64,000 bases of DNA from Vulcanimicrobiota bacterium. GTDB taxonomy: Bacteria > Vulcanimicrobiota > Vulcanimicrobiia > Vulcanimicrobiales > Vulcanimicrobiaceae. The stretch is from positions 1 to 64,000 of the forward strand of contig JAAXCW010000009.1 in assembly GCA_013036095.1 (NCBI GenBank). Direction: 5' to 3'. This document shows, in pieces, positions 35,599-44,350 of the stretch (the stretch's first letter is position 1; every line of letters begins with the position of its first letter). A program made the translations under genes and the position numbers. Under the pieces are notes generated by a model. It was not told where the DNA came from and made no database searches. It saw only the letters and a list, made by a program, of their open reading frames with translations.

Positions 35599-35628
35599 AG
35601 ATAGGCGTTTTGCAGATAGGCGTTTTGC
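35599..35628. promoter_or_regulatory. Tandem 15-bp direct repeat, possible operator
   Basis: AGATAGGCGTTTTGC occurs twice back to back (35599-35613 and 35614-35628) with no mismatch, a few bases upstream of the AAGGAGG site of the minus-strand membrane gene and in the 115-base divergent region. Head-to-tail repeats beside a start site are typical of operators, but slippage duplication is also possible. Confidence 0.55.
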
Positions 35629-35702
35629 CGGGCGCGTTCGGCGCAACCCAAGCGTGCCCCCGCCAGGGCACCTGAAAGCAAGCGTGCAAGGTCAAGCGCT
35701 CG

Positions 35703-37553
35703 ATGCGAGCTCTCGCTTATCGGACTTCCGACCATTCGCCGTCGTCGCTGAGGTTCGATTGGATCATGGGGCTCTCGGCTCTTCTGCTCATGGCAGGCGT
35801 CATTCAGGACGGCTGGGCGCACGGGCACGGTCTCGTCGATCAGAGTTTCTTTACGCCGTGGCATGCGATTCTCTATGGAACGATCGCATTGAACGGAATC
35901 GTGCTCGGCGTCATGGCGGCCCGGCATATTGCGCTAGGATATCCGGTGCGCTACTCGCTGCCTTTCGGGTATTGGACTTCGCTCATCGGCGTCATCCTGT
36001 TCGCCACGGGCGGAGCGTTCGATCTCTGGTGGCACACGCGGTATGGAATCGAAGCCGACATCAACGCGCTGATCAGCCCGTCACATTTGTGGCTGGCGCT
36101 GTCCGGCGCGCTGGTCTTTTCGGGGCCGCTCATTTCGATCGCGGCGCGCTTCGGTCCGCAGGCCGGCGGATGGAGAATCACCGGACCCGCCATCCTGAGC
36201 GCGGCTGCGCTGCTCACTCTACTCGGATTTTTTACACAGTACGCACAGCCCATCGGTGATAACGAAATGTCGCTGGTCATCGGCCGCCACGAACCGCAGA
36301 CCGGCGGCGCGCTTTACACCGTGCGCGGCGACGGCGGGCGCGAAACGCGGCTGCTTACCATCCCCGGCAGCGACATTTGGGGCGCGGCGGTATCGCCGGA
36401 CGGAAAGCGTCTCGCGTTTCGAGTTAGCACCGGCAAGGATCCCGCTTCGGATATTTACATCGCCAACATCGACGGAACCCAAGAACGCCGCATAACGCAC
36501 AGCGGCCGCCACGACACGCACCCCGCTTGGTCGCCGGACGGAAAACGGATAGTGTTCATTTCCATTCCGGCCGGGACGTCAGGTAACTATCTGCTGCAAA
36601 CGATAAGCCCGGATGGAACGCGACTCAAAACGATCGTTTCGGGCGTCACGGAGATGCGGCTGCCAACGTGGTCGCCCGACGGAAAATCGATAGCCTATCA
36701 AACCCGAAACGGTCTACGCCAGCAAATCGCCGTCGTTTCTTCCGCGGGCGGCACTGTGACGTGGCTACCCGCGACCGCGGGCGGCGCACAGCCGGCGTGG
36801 TCCTCAGCCGGCGTGATCGCATTCGTGACCGCGGACGGCACGATTGCGATCACGAGCTCGACCGGTGCGAGCGCGCGAGAGCTCGTTCGCAACGCCGCGA
36901 TGCCGGCGTGGTCGGCAGACGGAAAGCGCATTGCCTATATTCATGAAGACGGCGGCGACGCGCAGGTGTTCGTCACCGATCTTGGATCGGGGCGAACGGC
37001 CAACGTTTCACAACTCGCAGGCCTGGACGCTTCGCACCCGTCCTGGATGCCACGCGGAGATCTCGTTTTTACCGCAGCGGGCAGGCCGGTAGCCGCAACA
37101 ACATTTTTGGGTCTGGCGTACAGCGAAGACGCGAACATCATTGAAGCCGTCGCTGTTACTGGAATCGCGCTCATGCTGATCCGCCGCTGGCGCCTGCCGT
37201 TCGGCGCGATGACGTTTGTGTTCGGGATATTTGCGATAGCGATGGCCATCCAAAGCGATCTTTACTATGAAATCATCGCAGCCGTCCTTACGGGGCTGCT
37301 AGCCGACGTCGCCATCGCGATTCTCGGGGAGCGCACGCGCTGTGGTCGTGAGTTTTACGCAGTGGGATTCGGAACGCCCGCCGTGCTCTTTACGTTGTAC
37401 TTAATCGTCGCCCGGCTCACGCTGCCCGGCGGACTCGGCTGGCCGCCCAACTTAGTCGCAGGTTCCCCTTTCATCGCCGGCTTCGCCGGTCTCCTGATCG
37501 CGTTTTGCTTTGCGCCGCCGCTGCGCTCGCCGGAGGTTGAAGCGGGCACTTAG
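35703..37553 (+). CDS. Polytopic membrane protein with inserted TolB-like beta-propeller
   Basis: A 616-residue protein in three parts. Residues 18-180 hold about five transmembrane helices with conserved DGWAHGH, PWHAILYG, GGAFDLWWHTRYGIE and SPSH. Residues about 190-465 are a WD40/TolB-like propeller with repeated SPDGKR(L/I)AF and AWSPDGKRIVFIS blades. Residues 475-610 return to helices. Both membrane halves match the protein at 41723-42808, which has no propeller. The propeller is thus an insertion in a loop, probably periplasmic. Possible roles are sensing or docking; the function is unknown. Confidence 0.75.
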   Translation: MRALAYRTSDHSPSSLRFDWIMGLSALLLMAGVIQDGWAHGHGLVDQSFFTPWHAILYGTIALNGIVLGVMAARHIALGYPVRYSLPFGYWTSLIGVILFATGGAFDLWWHTRYGIEADINALISPSHLWLALSGALVFSGPLISIAARFGPQAGGWRITGPAILSAAALLTLLGFFTQYAQPIGDNEMSLVIGRHEPQTGGALYTVRGDGGRETRLLTIPGSDIWGAAVSPDGKRLAFRVSTGKDPASDIYIANIDGTQERRITHSGRHDTHPAWSPDGKRIVFISIPAGTSGNYLLQTISPDGTRLKTIVSGVTEMRLPTWSPDGKSIAYQTRNGLRQQIAVVSSAGGTVTWLPATAGGAQPAWSSAGVIAFVTADGTIAITSSTGASARELVRNAAMPAWSADGKRIAYIHEDGGDAQVFVTDLGSGRTANVSQLAGLDASHPSWMPRGDLVFTAAGRPVAATTFLGLAYSEDANIIEAVAVTGIALMLIRRWRLPFGAMTFVFGIFAIAMAIQSDLYYEIIAAVLTGLLADVAIAILGERTRCGREFYAVGFGTPAVLFTLYLIVARLTLPGGLGWPPNLVAGSPFIAGFAGLLIAFCFAPPLRSPEVEAGT

Positions 37554-37559
37554 ACCCGC

Positions 37560-38021
37560 GTGACGCCGCAGCGCGGGTTTGTTCTGCTCGAAGCGATCGC
37601 AATTGTCGCAATCGTCTCGATCTGCGCCGGCGCGCTCCTGTTGGCGATCTCGGCTGCCGCTAAACTGAGCGCACCTCCGGGACGTTACCGTACTGCCGCG
37701 GCGCTTCTGGCTGCGCAAACGCTGCGCGCCGCTGAAAACGCATGGAAATATGGATCGCCCGGAGAGGCACCGAGCGGGTCCGCGCCGGCGTCGATGACGG
37801 TTCCAGGATCCAGCGTACCGGTTGCGGTGACCATCTCGAGTGCAATCTCTTCGGAAACTGCGGATGGCGCGGCCATCGAAGTTACGGTTTCATATCCTCC
37901 GGGGCAATCCGGCGATTCCGGCACCCTAATTCTGTCGGGGGCACTGCGAGCCAAAGCTCCGCTGCCGGGCTCTCAGCTGGAACGGCCGGGTTTGATTCCA
38001 CAGCCGGCCGCTTCGCGGTAA
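37560..38021 (+). CDS. Type IV pilin-like (pseudopilin) protein
   Basis: This 153-residue protein starts at GTG 37560 with a short basic leader and RG-FVLLEAIAIVAIVSICAGALLLAI. That is the prepilin peptidase/methylation signature: Gly before the cut, Phe at +1, Glu at +5 and a long hydrophobic helix. The rest is Ser/Pro/Ala-rich with a beta-strand tail. It is probably a minor pseudopilin of a type IV pilus, type II secretion or competence system, whose motors are not in this window. It is followed one base later by another protein with an N-terminal helix. Confidence 0.65.
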   Translation: MTPQRGFVLLEAIAIVAIVSICAGALLLAISAAAKLSAPPGRYRTAAALLAAQTLRAAENAWKYGSPGEAPSGSAPASMTVPGSSVPVAVTISSAISSETADGAAIEVTVSYPPGQSGDSGTLILSGALRAKAPLPGSQLERPGLIPQPAASR

Positions 38022-38022
38022 C

Positions 38023-38739
38023 ATGCTCGCAAACGCTTTGGCAGGCGTCGCACTAATTGCGTTGGCCGCAAACACCATCCTCAGTGCCGGGTTAATCTCC
38101 GAGCGGATCGCCGTGCGCCACGCCGCACAGACCTACCTCAACCGGGAATACCAGCGCGCAACGCAGGCGCTGATCTCGGAGATCGAGCCATTCGCGCGCG
38201 GTGGTTCTTTTGCGGATCCGATGCCTTCTTTTACATTTGCACCCGCGTGCGTTGACGAACGCAGCCCATGCGGGTTTCTCGGTTCCGCTCGAGTCTCAGC
38301 GCGGGTCGCCGATTCCGACTCGCCTGCGCCGTGCGAATCTGCTGCGCCCTGCGCGAACAACGAGCAGACCAACGTCTACGTCGCCGAGCGGCGCGTTGCC
38401 GCCGAGATCTCCGTGACGGTGCAAGCCGGCGACGGAAGCGTTCTCGCCACGCGCGAAGACGACGTCACGCTTCGCGCGTTCAGCTCGCCGCCCTACGTCG
38501 CAATCGCAGGCGCGCGCGATCGCACGAGTGATGCCATCCTCGTGAGCGCGCAGCCGGGCGAAGACGCGGGCAGGCCGCCCGCTACGGCGAATCCGTGCGC
38601 AACAGCCTCACCCGGAACGTCCGACGATACGGTCGCGCGCGCCGCATATGAAAACGCGGAAACCGGCGCGTGCAGCGATGCCAGTGCGTGGCGGTCGGCG
38701 GGATATTCTAACCGAGGAGCTTTCAACCTGACACGGTAG
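38023..38739 (+). CDS. Pseudopilin-associated protein with N-terminal helix
   Basis: A 238-residue protein with a single N-terminal transmembrane helix (ALAGVALIALAANTILSAGLI) and an extracytoplasmic part containing paired cysteines (ACVDERSPC, PCESAAPC). It lacks a canonical GFxxxE motif, yet its position one base after a pseudopilin gene and its shape resemble PilX/PilW-like minor components. The function is inferred from context only. Confidence 0.5.
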   Translation: MLANALAGVALIALAANTILSAGLISERIAVRHAAQTYLNREYQRATQALISEIEPFARGGSFADPMPSFTFAPACVDERSPCGFLGSARVSARVADSDSPAPCESAAPCANNEQTNVYVAERRVAAEISVTVQAGDGSVLATREDDVTLRAFSSPPYVAIAGARDRTSDAILVSAQPGEDAGRPPATANPCATASPGTSDDTVARAAYENAETGACSDASAWRSAGYSNRGAFNLTR

Positions 38740-38748
38740 AGTCGAGGC

Positions 38749-39669
38749 GTGAGCGTTCGCCGGCCGCTGCTCTATCCGGGTCTCGTGTTCGTTGCGCTTT
38801 CGTGGGCAATGAACACCGTCCTCAGCAAATACGCGTTCGCATCGATCGATCCGCTCGCGTTCACGGGGCTACGTTTTCTCGCCATGACGCCGCTCGCGTT
38901 CCTGCTCGCTCGCGGGATGCATCAGGCGGTGCGCTTTCGCGCGCGCGATCTGCCCCTGTTGATCGCATGCGGCGCGTGCGGATACGGCCTGTATCAATAC
39001 TTTTGGGTTTTTGGATTAGCGAACACGAGTGCGTTCGCTTCGTCGCTGCTGGCGAGTCTTTCACCGCTATTGACGCTCGCGATCGTTGCTTTTTCCGGCC
39101 AAGAGCGCGTACACGCGGGACGCTGGTTCGGCGCGGCGGTGGCGCTGTTCGGCGTCGCGGTTTTCGAGGGCGCCTTCTCGGGTCATCTTACATTTCGGCC
39201 CGGCGACGCGCTGACGTTTTGCGCCGCCACAATATTTGCTATATTTAACGTCTTGAGCGCAAAGTTACTGGGCCGCTACACACCGCTCGGACTCGTCGCT
39301 GTGACCATGACGATCGGTACGCTCATCATTTTGCCCGGAGCGCTTCCCCGCATGATGCACCAAAACTACGCGGCCCTTCCGGCGGCCGACTGGGGGATAT
39401 TCGCCTACTCGGTCATCTTCCCGATCGTGCTGACGTTTCCGATCTGGAGCTGGGGAATCTCGGTGCTGGGCGCCGGCCGCGCGTCGCTCTTTCAGTTCAG
39501 CGTTCCGGTGCTAGCGGGCTTGCTTTCGATCGCAATTCTCCACAGCCGGATCGAAGCGCACCAAATTGCCGGTACCGCCGTCTGCATCGGCGGCATGGCA
39601 ATTTCACAATGGCTCGGAAAGGTCTCGCTCACCGACATCTGGGCCGAGCGGACGGTGTCGCTAAAATAG
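38749..39669 (+). CDS. EamA/DMT-family transporter
   Basis: A 306-residue protein with ten hydrophobic helices in two EamA repeats. The first starts LVFVALSWAMNTVLSKYAFASIDPLAFTGLRFL, a classic DMT opening. The second begins near DALTFCAATIFAIFNVLSAKLL. These are inner-membrane exporters of amino acids or other metabolites; the substrate is unknown. It starts at GTG 38749 and is followed one base later by the DUF3311 gene. Confidence 0.88.
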   Translation: MSVRRPLLYPGLVFVALSWAMNTVLSKYAFASIDPLAFTGLRFLAMTPLAFLLARGMHQAVRFRARDLPLLIACGACGYGLYQYFWVFGLANTSAFASSLLASLSPLLTLAIVAFSGQERVHAGRWFGAAVALFGVAVFEGAFSGHLTFRPGDALTFCAATIFAIFNVLSAKLLGRYTPLGLVAVTMTIGTLIILPGALPRMMHQNYAALPAADWGIFAYSVIFPIVLTFPIWSWGISVLGAGRASLFQFSVPVLAGLLSIAILHSRIEAHQIAGTAVCIGGMAISQWLGKVSLTDIWAERTVSLK

Positions 39670-39670
39670 C

Positions 39671-39865
39671 ATGAGACACCGTCTGTGGTACTGGCTGCTG
39701 CTCGTGCCCTTCGCGGCTACGCTCGTTCCGCCGCTGTACGCGCGCTCGACGCCCATTCTTTTCGGATTTCCATTTTTCTACTGGTATCAAATTCTTTGGA
39801 TCGTGCTCTCCGCATTAATCGTGTGGATCGTCTACGTCGCAACGAGAGATCGCGAAAGTGACTAG
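39671..39865 (+). CDS. DUF3311 small membrane protein (symporter partner), copy 1
   Basis: This 64-residue protein has two transmembrane helices and the family motif FGFPFFYWYQILW. DUF3311 proteins are repeatedly encoded just before sodium:solute symporters and are presumed accessory subunits. Here it overlaps the next gene, an SSS transporter, by eight bases. A second such pair is at 47250-48883. Confidence 0.8.
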   Translation: MRHRLWYWLLLVPFAATLVPPLYARSTPILFGFPFFYWYQILWIVLSALIVWIVYVATRDRESD

Positions 39866-41348
39866 CGGTTCGGCGATATTTCTGGTGCTGATCCTCGGAG
39901 TTGCCGCAATGGGTTTTTTGGCGGCACGATGGGGCCACGCAAACCTTTCCTCGCTCGACGAATGGGCGCTGGGAGGAAGGCGCTTCGGCACGGTTGTTAC
40001 GTGGTTTCTTTTGGGCGGTGACCTGTACACCGCGTACACGTTTATCGCCGTGCCGGCGTTTGCGTTCGGCTCGGGCGCGATCGCCTTTTTCGCGGTCCCC
40101 TACACGACCATTGCTTATCCCTTAGCGTTTCTCGTGATGGCTCGCTTTTGGAGCGTCGCCAAGGCGCGCGGCTACGTGACGACTGCGGATTTCGTGCACG
40201 ACCGTTTCGGGAGCCGGCCGCTGGAACTGGCGGTCGCGCTGACCGGCGTCGTCGCTACGATGCCGTACATCGCACTGCAACTCATCGGTGTTCAGGTCGT
40301 CCTCGAACGGTCCGGGATCGCCCCTACTCACGGGTCGGCCGTAACGATGCTGGTCGTTGCTTTCGCGCTGCTTGCCGCCTACACGTTTACCAGCGGCTTG
40401 CGTGCGCCGGCAATGATCGCGTTCGTGAAAGACACGCTGATCTACGTCACGGTTATTGCCGCGATTATCATTATCCCCAAGAGCCTGGGCGGCTGGCCTC
40501 ACGTTTTCAGCGCGGCGCAAGCCGCGCTTGCGGCCAAACCCAAACCGGGCTCAACGATACTTGCGCCATCGCTGTATTTCGCGTATTCGTCGCTGGCGCT
40601 GGGTTCGGCGCTCGCCCTCTTCATCTATCCTCACTCGATCACGAGCGTACTGAGCGCGCGCAGCGCGAACGTGATCCGACGCAACTGCGCCCTGCTTCCG
40701 CTCTACAGTATTTTGCTTACCTTGATAGCGCTCTTGGGCTACTGCGCGCTCGCGGCCCACATTCGCGTCACCGATCCGAACTTTGCGATTCCCGAGCTGT
40801 TCACACGGTTCTTCCCGAATTGGTTCGCGGGGGTCGCGTTCGCGGCAATTGTTATCGGCGCGCTCGTTCCCGCAGCCATCATGGCAATCGGCGCGGCAAA
40901 CTTGTTCGCCAGCAACATTCTTCAGACGTTTCACACGCGGTTAGCCCGGCCGTCCGTGGAAACGCGCACGGCGCGCTTTATTGCGCTGTTTGTGCTTGCG
41001 GGCGGTCTGGCGATCGCGCTAACGATCAAGCCGCTCTACGCGATCGAGTTTCAATTACTCGGCGGGTCGTGGATCGTGCAGATCTTTCCGGCGGTCGTGC
41101 TCGGCCTTTATACGACGTGGTTTCACCGTCACGCTTTGCTGGCGGGCTGGGCTGCCGGACTTGCCGCCGCAACCTGGATGGCGCAGACGGCAAACTTCAC
41201 GACGACGATCTTTCCGCTGCACGCCGGCATCACGCTGCCGGGATATATCGCCTTTTATGCACTGCTGGTTAACGTCGCGGTCGCAGCGGCCGCGACGCTG
41301 GGCTTGCGCCTATTGAAAAACGAGCTCGGCGCCGCGCGCGTCGGTTAA
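39858..41348 (+). CDS. Sodium:solute symporter (SSS family), copy 1
   Basis: A 496-residue transporter with about 13 helices. The SSS core is seen in DEWALGGRRFGTVVTWFLLGGDLYTAYTF, TTADFVHDRFGSRPLELAVAL and the sodium-site region GVAFAAIVIGALVPAAIMAIGAANLFASNI. It starts at GTG 39858 inside the DUF3311 gene, so the two are translationally coupled. The likely substrates are organic acids, amino acids or sugars and cannot be specified. The 3' end overlaps the convergent lipoprotein gene by 39 bases. Confidence 0.9.
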   Translation: MTSGSAIFLVLILGVAAMGFLAARWGHANLSSLDEWALGGRRFGTVVTWFLLGGDLYTAYTFIAVPAFAFGSGAIAFFAVPYTTIAYPLAFLVMARFWSVAKARGYVTTADFVHDRFGSRPLELAVALTGVVATMPYIALQLIGVQVVLERSGIAPTHGSAVTMLVVAFALLAAYTFTSGLRAPAMIAFVKDTLIYVTVIAAIIIIPKSLGGWPHVFSAAQAALAAKPKPGSTILAPSLYFAYSSLALGSALALFIYPHSITSVLSARSANVIRRNCALLPLYSILLTLIALLGYCALAAHIRVTDPNFAIPELFTRFFPNWFAGVAFAAIVIGALVPAAIMAIGAANLFASNILQTFHTRLARPSVETRTARFIALFVLAGGLAIALTIKPLYAIEFQLLGGSWIVQIFPAVVLGLYTTWFHRHALLAGWAAGLAAATWMAQTANFTTTIFPLHAGITLPGYIAFYALLVNVAVAAAATLGLRLLKNELGAARVG

Positions 41349-41732
41349 TCCGAGGCCCGCACCGCGTGCCACCAGCGCTGCGGTGAATCCCCGGCGGTAG
41401 ATCGAGGGGACTGCCAGAACGCGCGTTCTGAAAGAAAACTGGCCGAACGCCGACCGGTGCAGTATGAATGAAAATGACGGCGATCGAAGCTCCACGACCG
41501 CGACGTTGCTGGTCGTAGCCACTCTTCCCGACCACCATTCCCCGACGTGAATCACCGACGACGAGAATTGCGCGGCGAGGATCCGGGGCGGCGCGTCTTG
41601 CCGGATGTAAACCGTGGCGGGCCAGGGCGTGACGGCGCCGATGGTGACATTTCGTGTGGCGGTTTCAGGGTGCGATGCACACGCCGCCAATAGGGCGAAC
41701 GCGGGAGCAAGTGCGACCGAGTATGCGCGCAT
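41310..41732 (-). CDS. Putative lipoprotein, unknown function
   Basis: A 140-residue protein with a signal peptide ending in the lipobox LLAAC (Cys18), so it should be acylated and anchored to a membrane. The mature part is beta-rich (NVTIGAVTPWPATVYIRQD, ILAAQFSSSVIHVGEWWSGRV) with conserved-looking Trp pairs. I do not recognise a family. It lies in an awkward place: its end overlaps the symporter gene by 39 bases and its start overlaps the likeliest ATG of the next plus-strand gene. The lipobox is the main reason to believe it is real. Confidence 0.55.
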   Translation of the reverse strand: MRAYSVALAPAFALLAACASHPETATRNVTIGAVTPWPATVYIRQDAPPRILAAQFSSSVIHVGEWWSGRVATTSNVAVVELRSPSFSFILHRSAFGQFSFRTRVLAVPSIYRRGFTAALVARGAGLGLTDARGAELVFQ

Positions 41733-42808
41733 CGAGCTGCGCAGGTTCGAATGATGGCCTTGCGAACCCTGGACTCTTGAGGCGCTTCGATTGGGCGATG
41801 GCCCTCGCGGGTTACTGGACGATCGCCGGTTTATACACCGACGCGGGATGGCACATACGCCACGACGTCGACACGTTTTTTACGTGGGCACACGCGCTGC
41901 TTTATTCCGGGCTTCTTCTCTTATTATGCCTGATCGGGTCGCGCTACGCCGCTGCACTGCGCCGCCACGAAACGTTATCCGCGGCGCTAGGCGCGGCATA
42001 CCGGTGGTCCGGCGTGGGCGTACTGGTATTTTTGCTCGGCGGAATCGCGGACATGATCAATCACGTATACTTTGGTTTCGAGGCGGGGTTCGATGCGCTG
42101 CTCAGCCCGACGCACCAAGTCATCGGCGCAGGCGTGCTGCTCATCATCTCGGGGCCGATTCGATCAGCCGTCGCCCAGATGCCGCGGCCGGCGACGCTCG
42201 CGCAACAACTCCCCGCGATCGTTTCGGCGGCAGCCATCCTCGAGCTCGTGCATTGGGGAACGCAAGTGTTTTTTCGCGTTGACGCAGCGCGCTCGCTGGG
42301 CGTGATCGTGCCGCACGAAATCGATGCGAACGCGCTGACGCTCATGACCATTCACTTCTATCAACAAGGCGGTTCGCTGATCGCGGTCATTCTGCAAAGC
42401 CTGCTCATGATGGGCACGGCCTTTTACCTCGTGCGCAATTTCCGGCTGCAGCCTGGGGCGCTGACGTTGCTGTTCGTCCTCGGCAACGGGCTGATCGCGA
42501 TAACCCATTCTTTGGGGTGGCTCGACGCCGTTTGCGTTTTGACCGCCAGCATAGCAGCGGGGATCGCCGGCGATGCGTTCCTCTCGCGCGCGCCGCCGTA
42601 CTTCGGCTCGCGCCGTTGGTTTGCGTCGTTTGCCTTTGTGGTTCCGGTAGTCTACGCCGCTGCGCTACTGCTTTTTACGATCGCATTCATGGGCGGCACT
42701 TGGTGGGATCCGCTCTTTGCGGTGGGAGCCGTTTTCTATGCCGGACTCTTCTCGCTGCTGCTGAGTTTCGTCGCTTCGGCAATGCCGCCGCGAGCGGACA
42801 CCGCCTGA
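41723..42808 (+). CDS. Polytopic membrane protein, propeller-free paralogue
   Basis: This protein of 361 residues has about ten transmembrane helices and is homologous along its length to the membrane parts of the protein at 35703-37553. Shared blocks are RFDWAMAL/RFDWIMGL, DAGWHIRH/DGWAHGH, AHALLYSG/WHAILYG, GGIADMINHVYFGFE/GGAFDLWWHTRYGIE, SPTH/SPSH and FRLQPGALT/WRLPFGAMT. It lacks the propeller. The conserved His, Asp and Glu in membrane segments hint at a metal or haem site. ATG 41723 overlaps the divergent lipoprotein gene; TTG 41777 (343 aa) is an alternative start. The function is unknown. Confidence 0.72.
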   Translation: MRASSCAGSNDGLANPGLLRRFDWAMALAGYWTIAGLYTDAGWHIRHDVDTFFTWAHALLYSGLLLLLCLIGSRYAAALRRHETLSAALGAAYRWSGVGVLVFLLGGIADMINHVYFGFEAGFDALLSPTHQVIGAGVLLIISGPIRSAVAQMPRPATLAQQLPAIVSAAAILELVHWGTQVFFRVDAARSLGVIVPHEIDANALTLMTIHFYQQGGSLIAVILQSLLMMGTAFYLVRNFRLQPGALTLLFVLGNGLIAITHSLGWLDAVCVLTASIAAGIAGDAFLSRAPPYFGSRRWFASFAFVVPVVYAAALLLFTIAFMGGTWWDPLFAVGAVFYAGLFSLLLSFVASAMPPRADTA

Positions 42809-42814
42809 TTTCAG

Positions 42815-44350
42815 GTGGATAAACGATTTGCCACGCTGCTCGGGGTCTTGACCGCTGCGGCTCACCTCGCAGTCTGCTGGCGCTATGGTTACTACCGCGA
42901 CGAGCTTTACTTCATCGCATGCGCGAAACGGCTTGCCTGGGGCTATGTCGACATGCCGCCGCTCACAGCTTTCGTTTCGTGGCTCGCCGCTCCGGCGCAT
43001 TATGAACTCGCCGCCCTGCGTTTCAGCGTCGCGATCGCAGCCGGCGTCACCGCGTACCTCGCGTGCGCAATCGCTGCCGAGCTCGGAGGCGGCATGTGGT
43101 CGCAGCGCCTCGCCGGAGTAACCGTCGCGCTCACTCCCGCTTATCTCTTCCTCGGCACCACGCTCACGACAACGTCGTACGAACCCGTGACCTGGGCGCT
43201 GGCAGTCTTTGGCACGATGTGCCTGGTGCGCTCGCGCGATCCGCGCTGGTGGATTGCGATCGCCGCGGCGGTTTCGTTTGGGGTTTACGGAAAATATTCG
43301 ATGTTCTTGCTGGCCGCGGCCACACTGGCCGGCCTGTTGATGACCGCGGAGCGCGCCGTCTTGCGGTCGCGCGCCTTCGCGGTCGCGGCGATTGCAACGC
43401 TGCTCGTTCTTGCGCCGAACCTCGCATGGCAGGCCGCGCACGGTTTTCCAATGCTCGCAGTATTACGCGGCGACGTGCTCGGCCGGCACCCCTTCAATTC
43501 CGGGATGCAGTTCGAGTTCCGGCAGCCGCTCCTAAATGCAGGCGTCTTTTTCATTGAGCAGTTCCTGTTTGGGAATCCCGTCGCTGCCCCGGTGTGGATC
43601 GCGGGAACGATTGCGCTTCTGCTCGGGCCCGATCTGCGGCGGTACCGCTTCATCGCGATCGCATTTCTATTACTGTTGGCGGCTGCCGCGATGCTCAACG
43701 GCAAGGGTTATTATATTGCCGGAATTTACACCCCGCTCATTTGCGCCGGATGGGCGGCGATGGAAAGAATTTGGGGCGAGCGCCCCGCATGGCGCGCGAC
43801 TGCGGCGGGTGCCGTGCTCGGTTCGGCGGCGCTTCTTGCGCCCTTCACTATCCCGGCACTATCCGCGCACGGTCTCATTGGTTATTCACGAATGCTCGGC
43901 ATAACGGGACGCAATGGCCAGTCCGCGCACCTGGTACAACCGCTGTTCGCGGACGAATTCGGATGGAAGGGCCTTACGCGCCGCGTTGCGGACATCTACG
44001 ATCGACTTCCGCCGGAGCAGCGCCGGCGAACCGCCATATTTTCAGATACCTATGCAGGAGCGGCGGCCATCGAATTCTACGGCGGCCCGTTTGGCCTTCC
44101 GCAACCGATCAGTGCGCAGAATCAGTATTACCTTTGGGGGAGTCGCGGTTACAACGGCAGCTCCGTGCTCGCCATCGGCGCCTCGCAAGCGGATCTGCTG
44201 CACACACTTTTCCGGCACGTCGTCTTGGCCGGAACTTTTGAGGATCCGCTGCGCTGGGCCATCGAAGGCCCCACGCCGATTTTCCTCTGCACGCAGCCAA
44301 TCGCGCCGCTGAAAGATCTTTGGCCGCGACTGCGGTGGTACGGGGCTTAG
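42815..44350 (+). CDS. GT39-like membrane glycosyltransferase (PMT_2/ArnT type)
   Basis: A 511-residue GT-C fold protein. The catalytic-loop acids Asp29-Glu30 sit in YYRDELYFIACAKRLAWGYVDMPPL, the hallmark of PMT_2/ArnT-like enzymes that use lipid-linked sugars. About ten helices follow, then a C-terminal soluble domain (from about residue 370). It starts at GTG 42815, seven bases after the propeller-free membrane protein, and likely shares its transcript. Acceptor and sugar are unknown. Its stop overlaps the convergent TMEM175-like gene by four bases. Confidence 0.85.
   Translation: MDKRFATLLGVLTAAAHLAVCWRYGYYRDELYFIACAKRLAWGYVDMPPLTAFVSWLAAPAHYELAALRFSVAIAAGVTAYLACAIAAELGGGMWSQRLAGVTVALTPAYLFLGTTLTTTSYEPVTWALAVFGTMCLVRSRDPRWWIAIAAAVSFGVYGKYSMFLLAAATLAGLLMTAERAVLRSRAFAVAAIATLLVLAPNLAWQAAHGFPMLAVLRGDVLGRHPFNSGMQFEFRQPLLNAGVFFIEQFLFGNPVAAPVWIAGTIALLLGPDLRRYRFIAIAFLLLLAAAAMLNGKGYYIAGIYTPLICAGWAAMERIWGERPAWRATAAGAVLGSAALLAPFTIPALSAHGLIGYSRMLGITGRNGQSAHLVQPLFADEFGWKGLTRRVADIYDRLPPEQRRRTAIFSDTYAGAAAIEFYGGPFGLPQPISAQNQYYLWGSRGYNGSSVLAIGASQADLLHTLFRHVVLAGTFEDPLRWAIEGPTPIFLCTQPIAPLKDLWPRLRWYGA

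Noticed and set aside
40148..41272. 374-residue plus-strand ORF in another frame of the first symporter
   Set aside because: The SSS symporter motifs occupy the other frame; the translation is Arg-rich and featureless.
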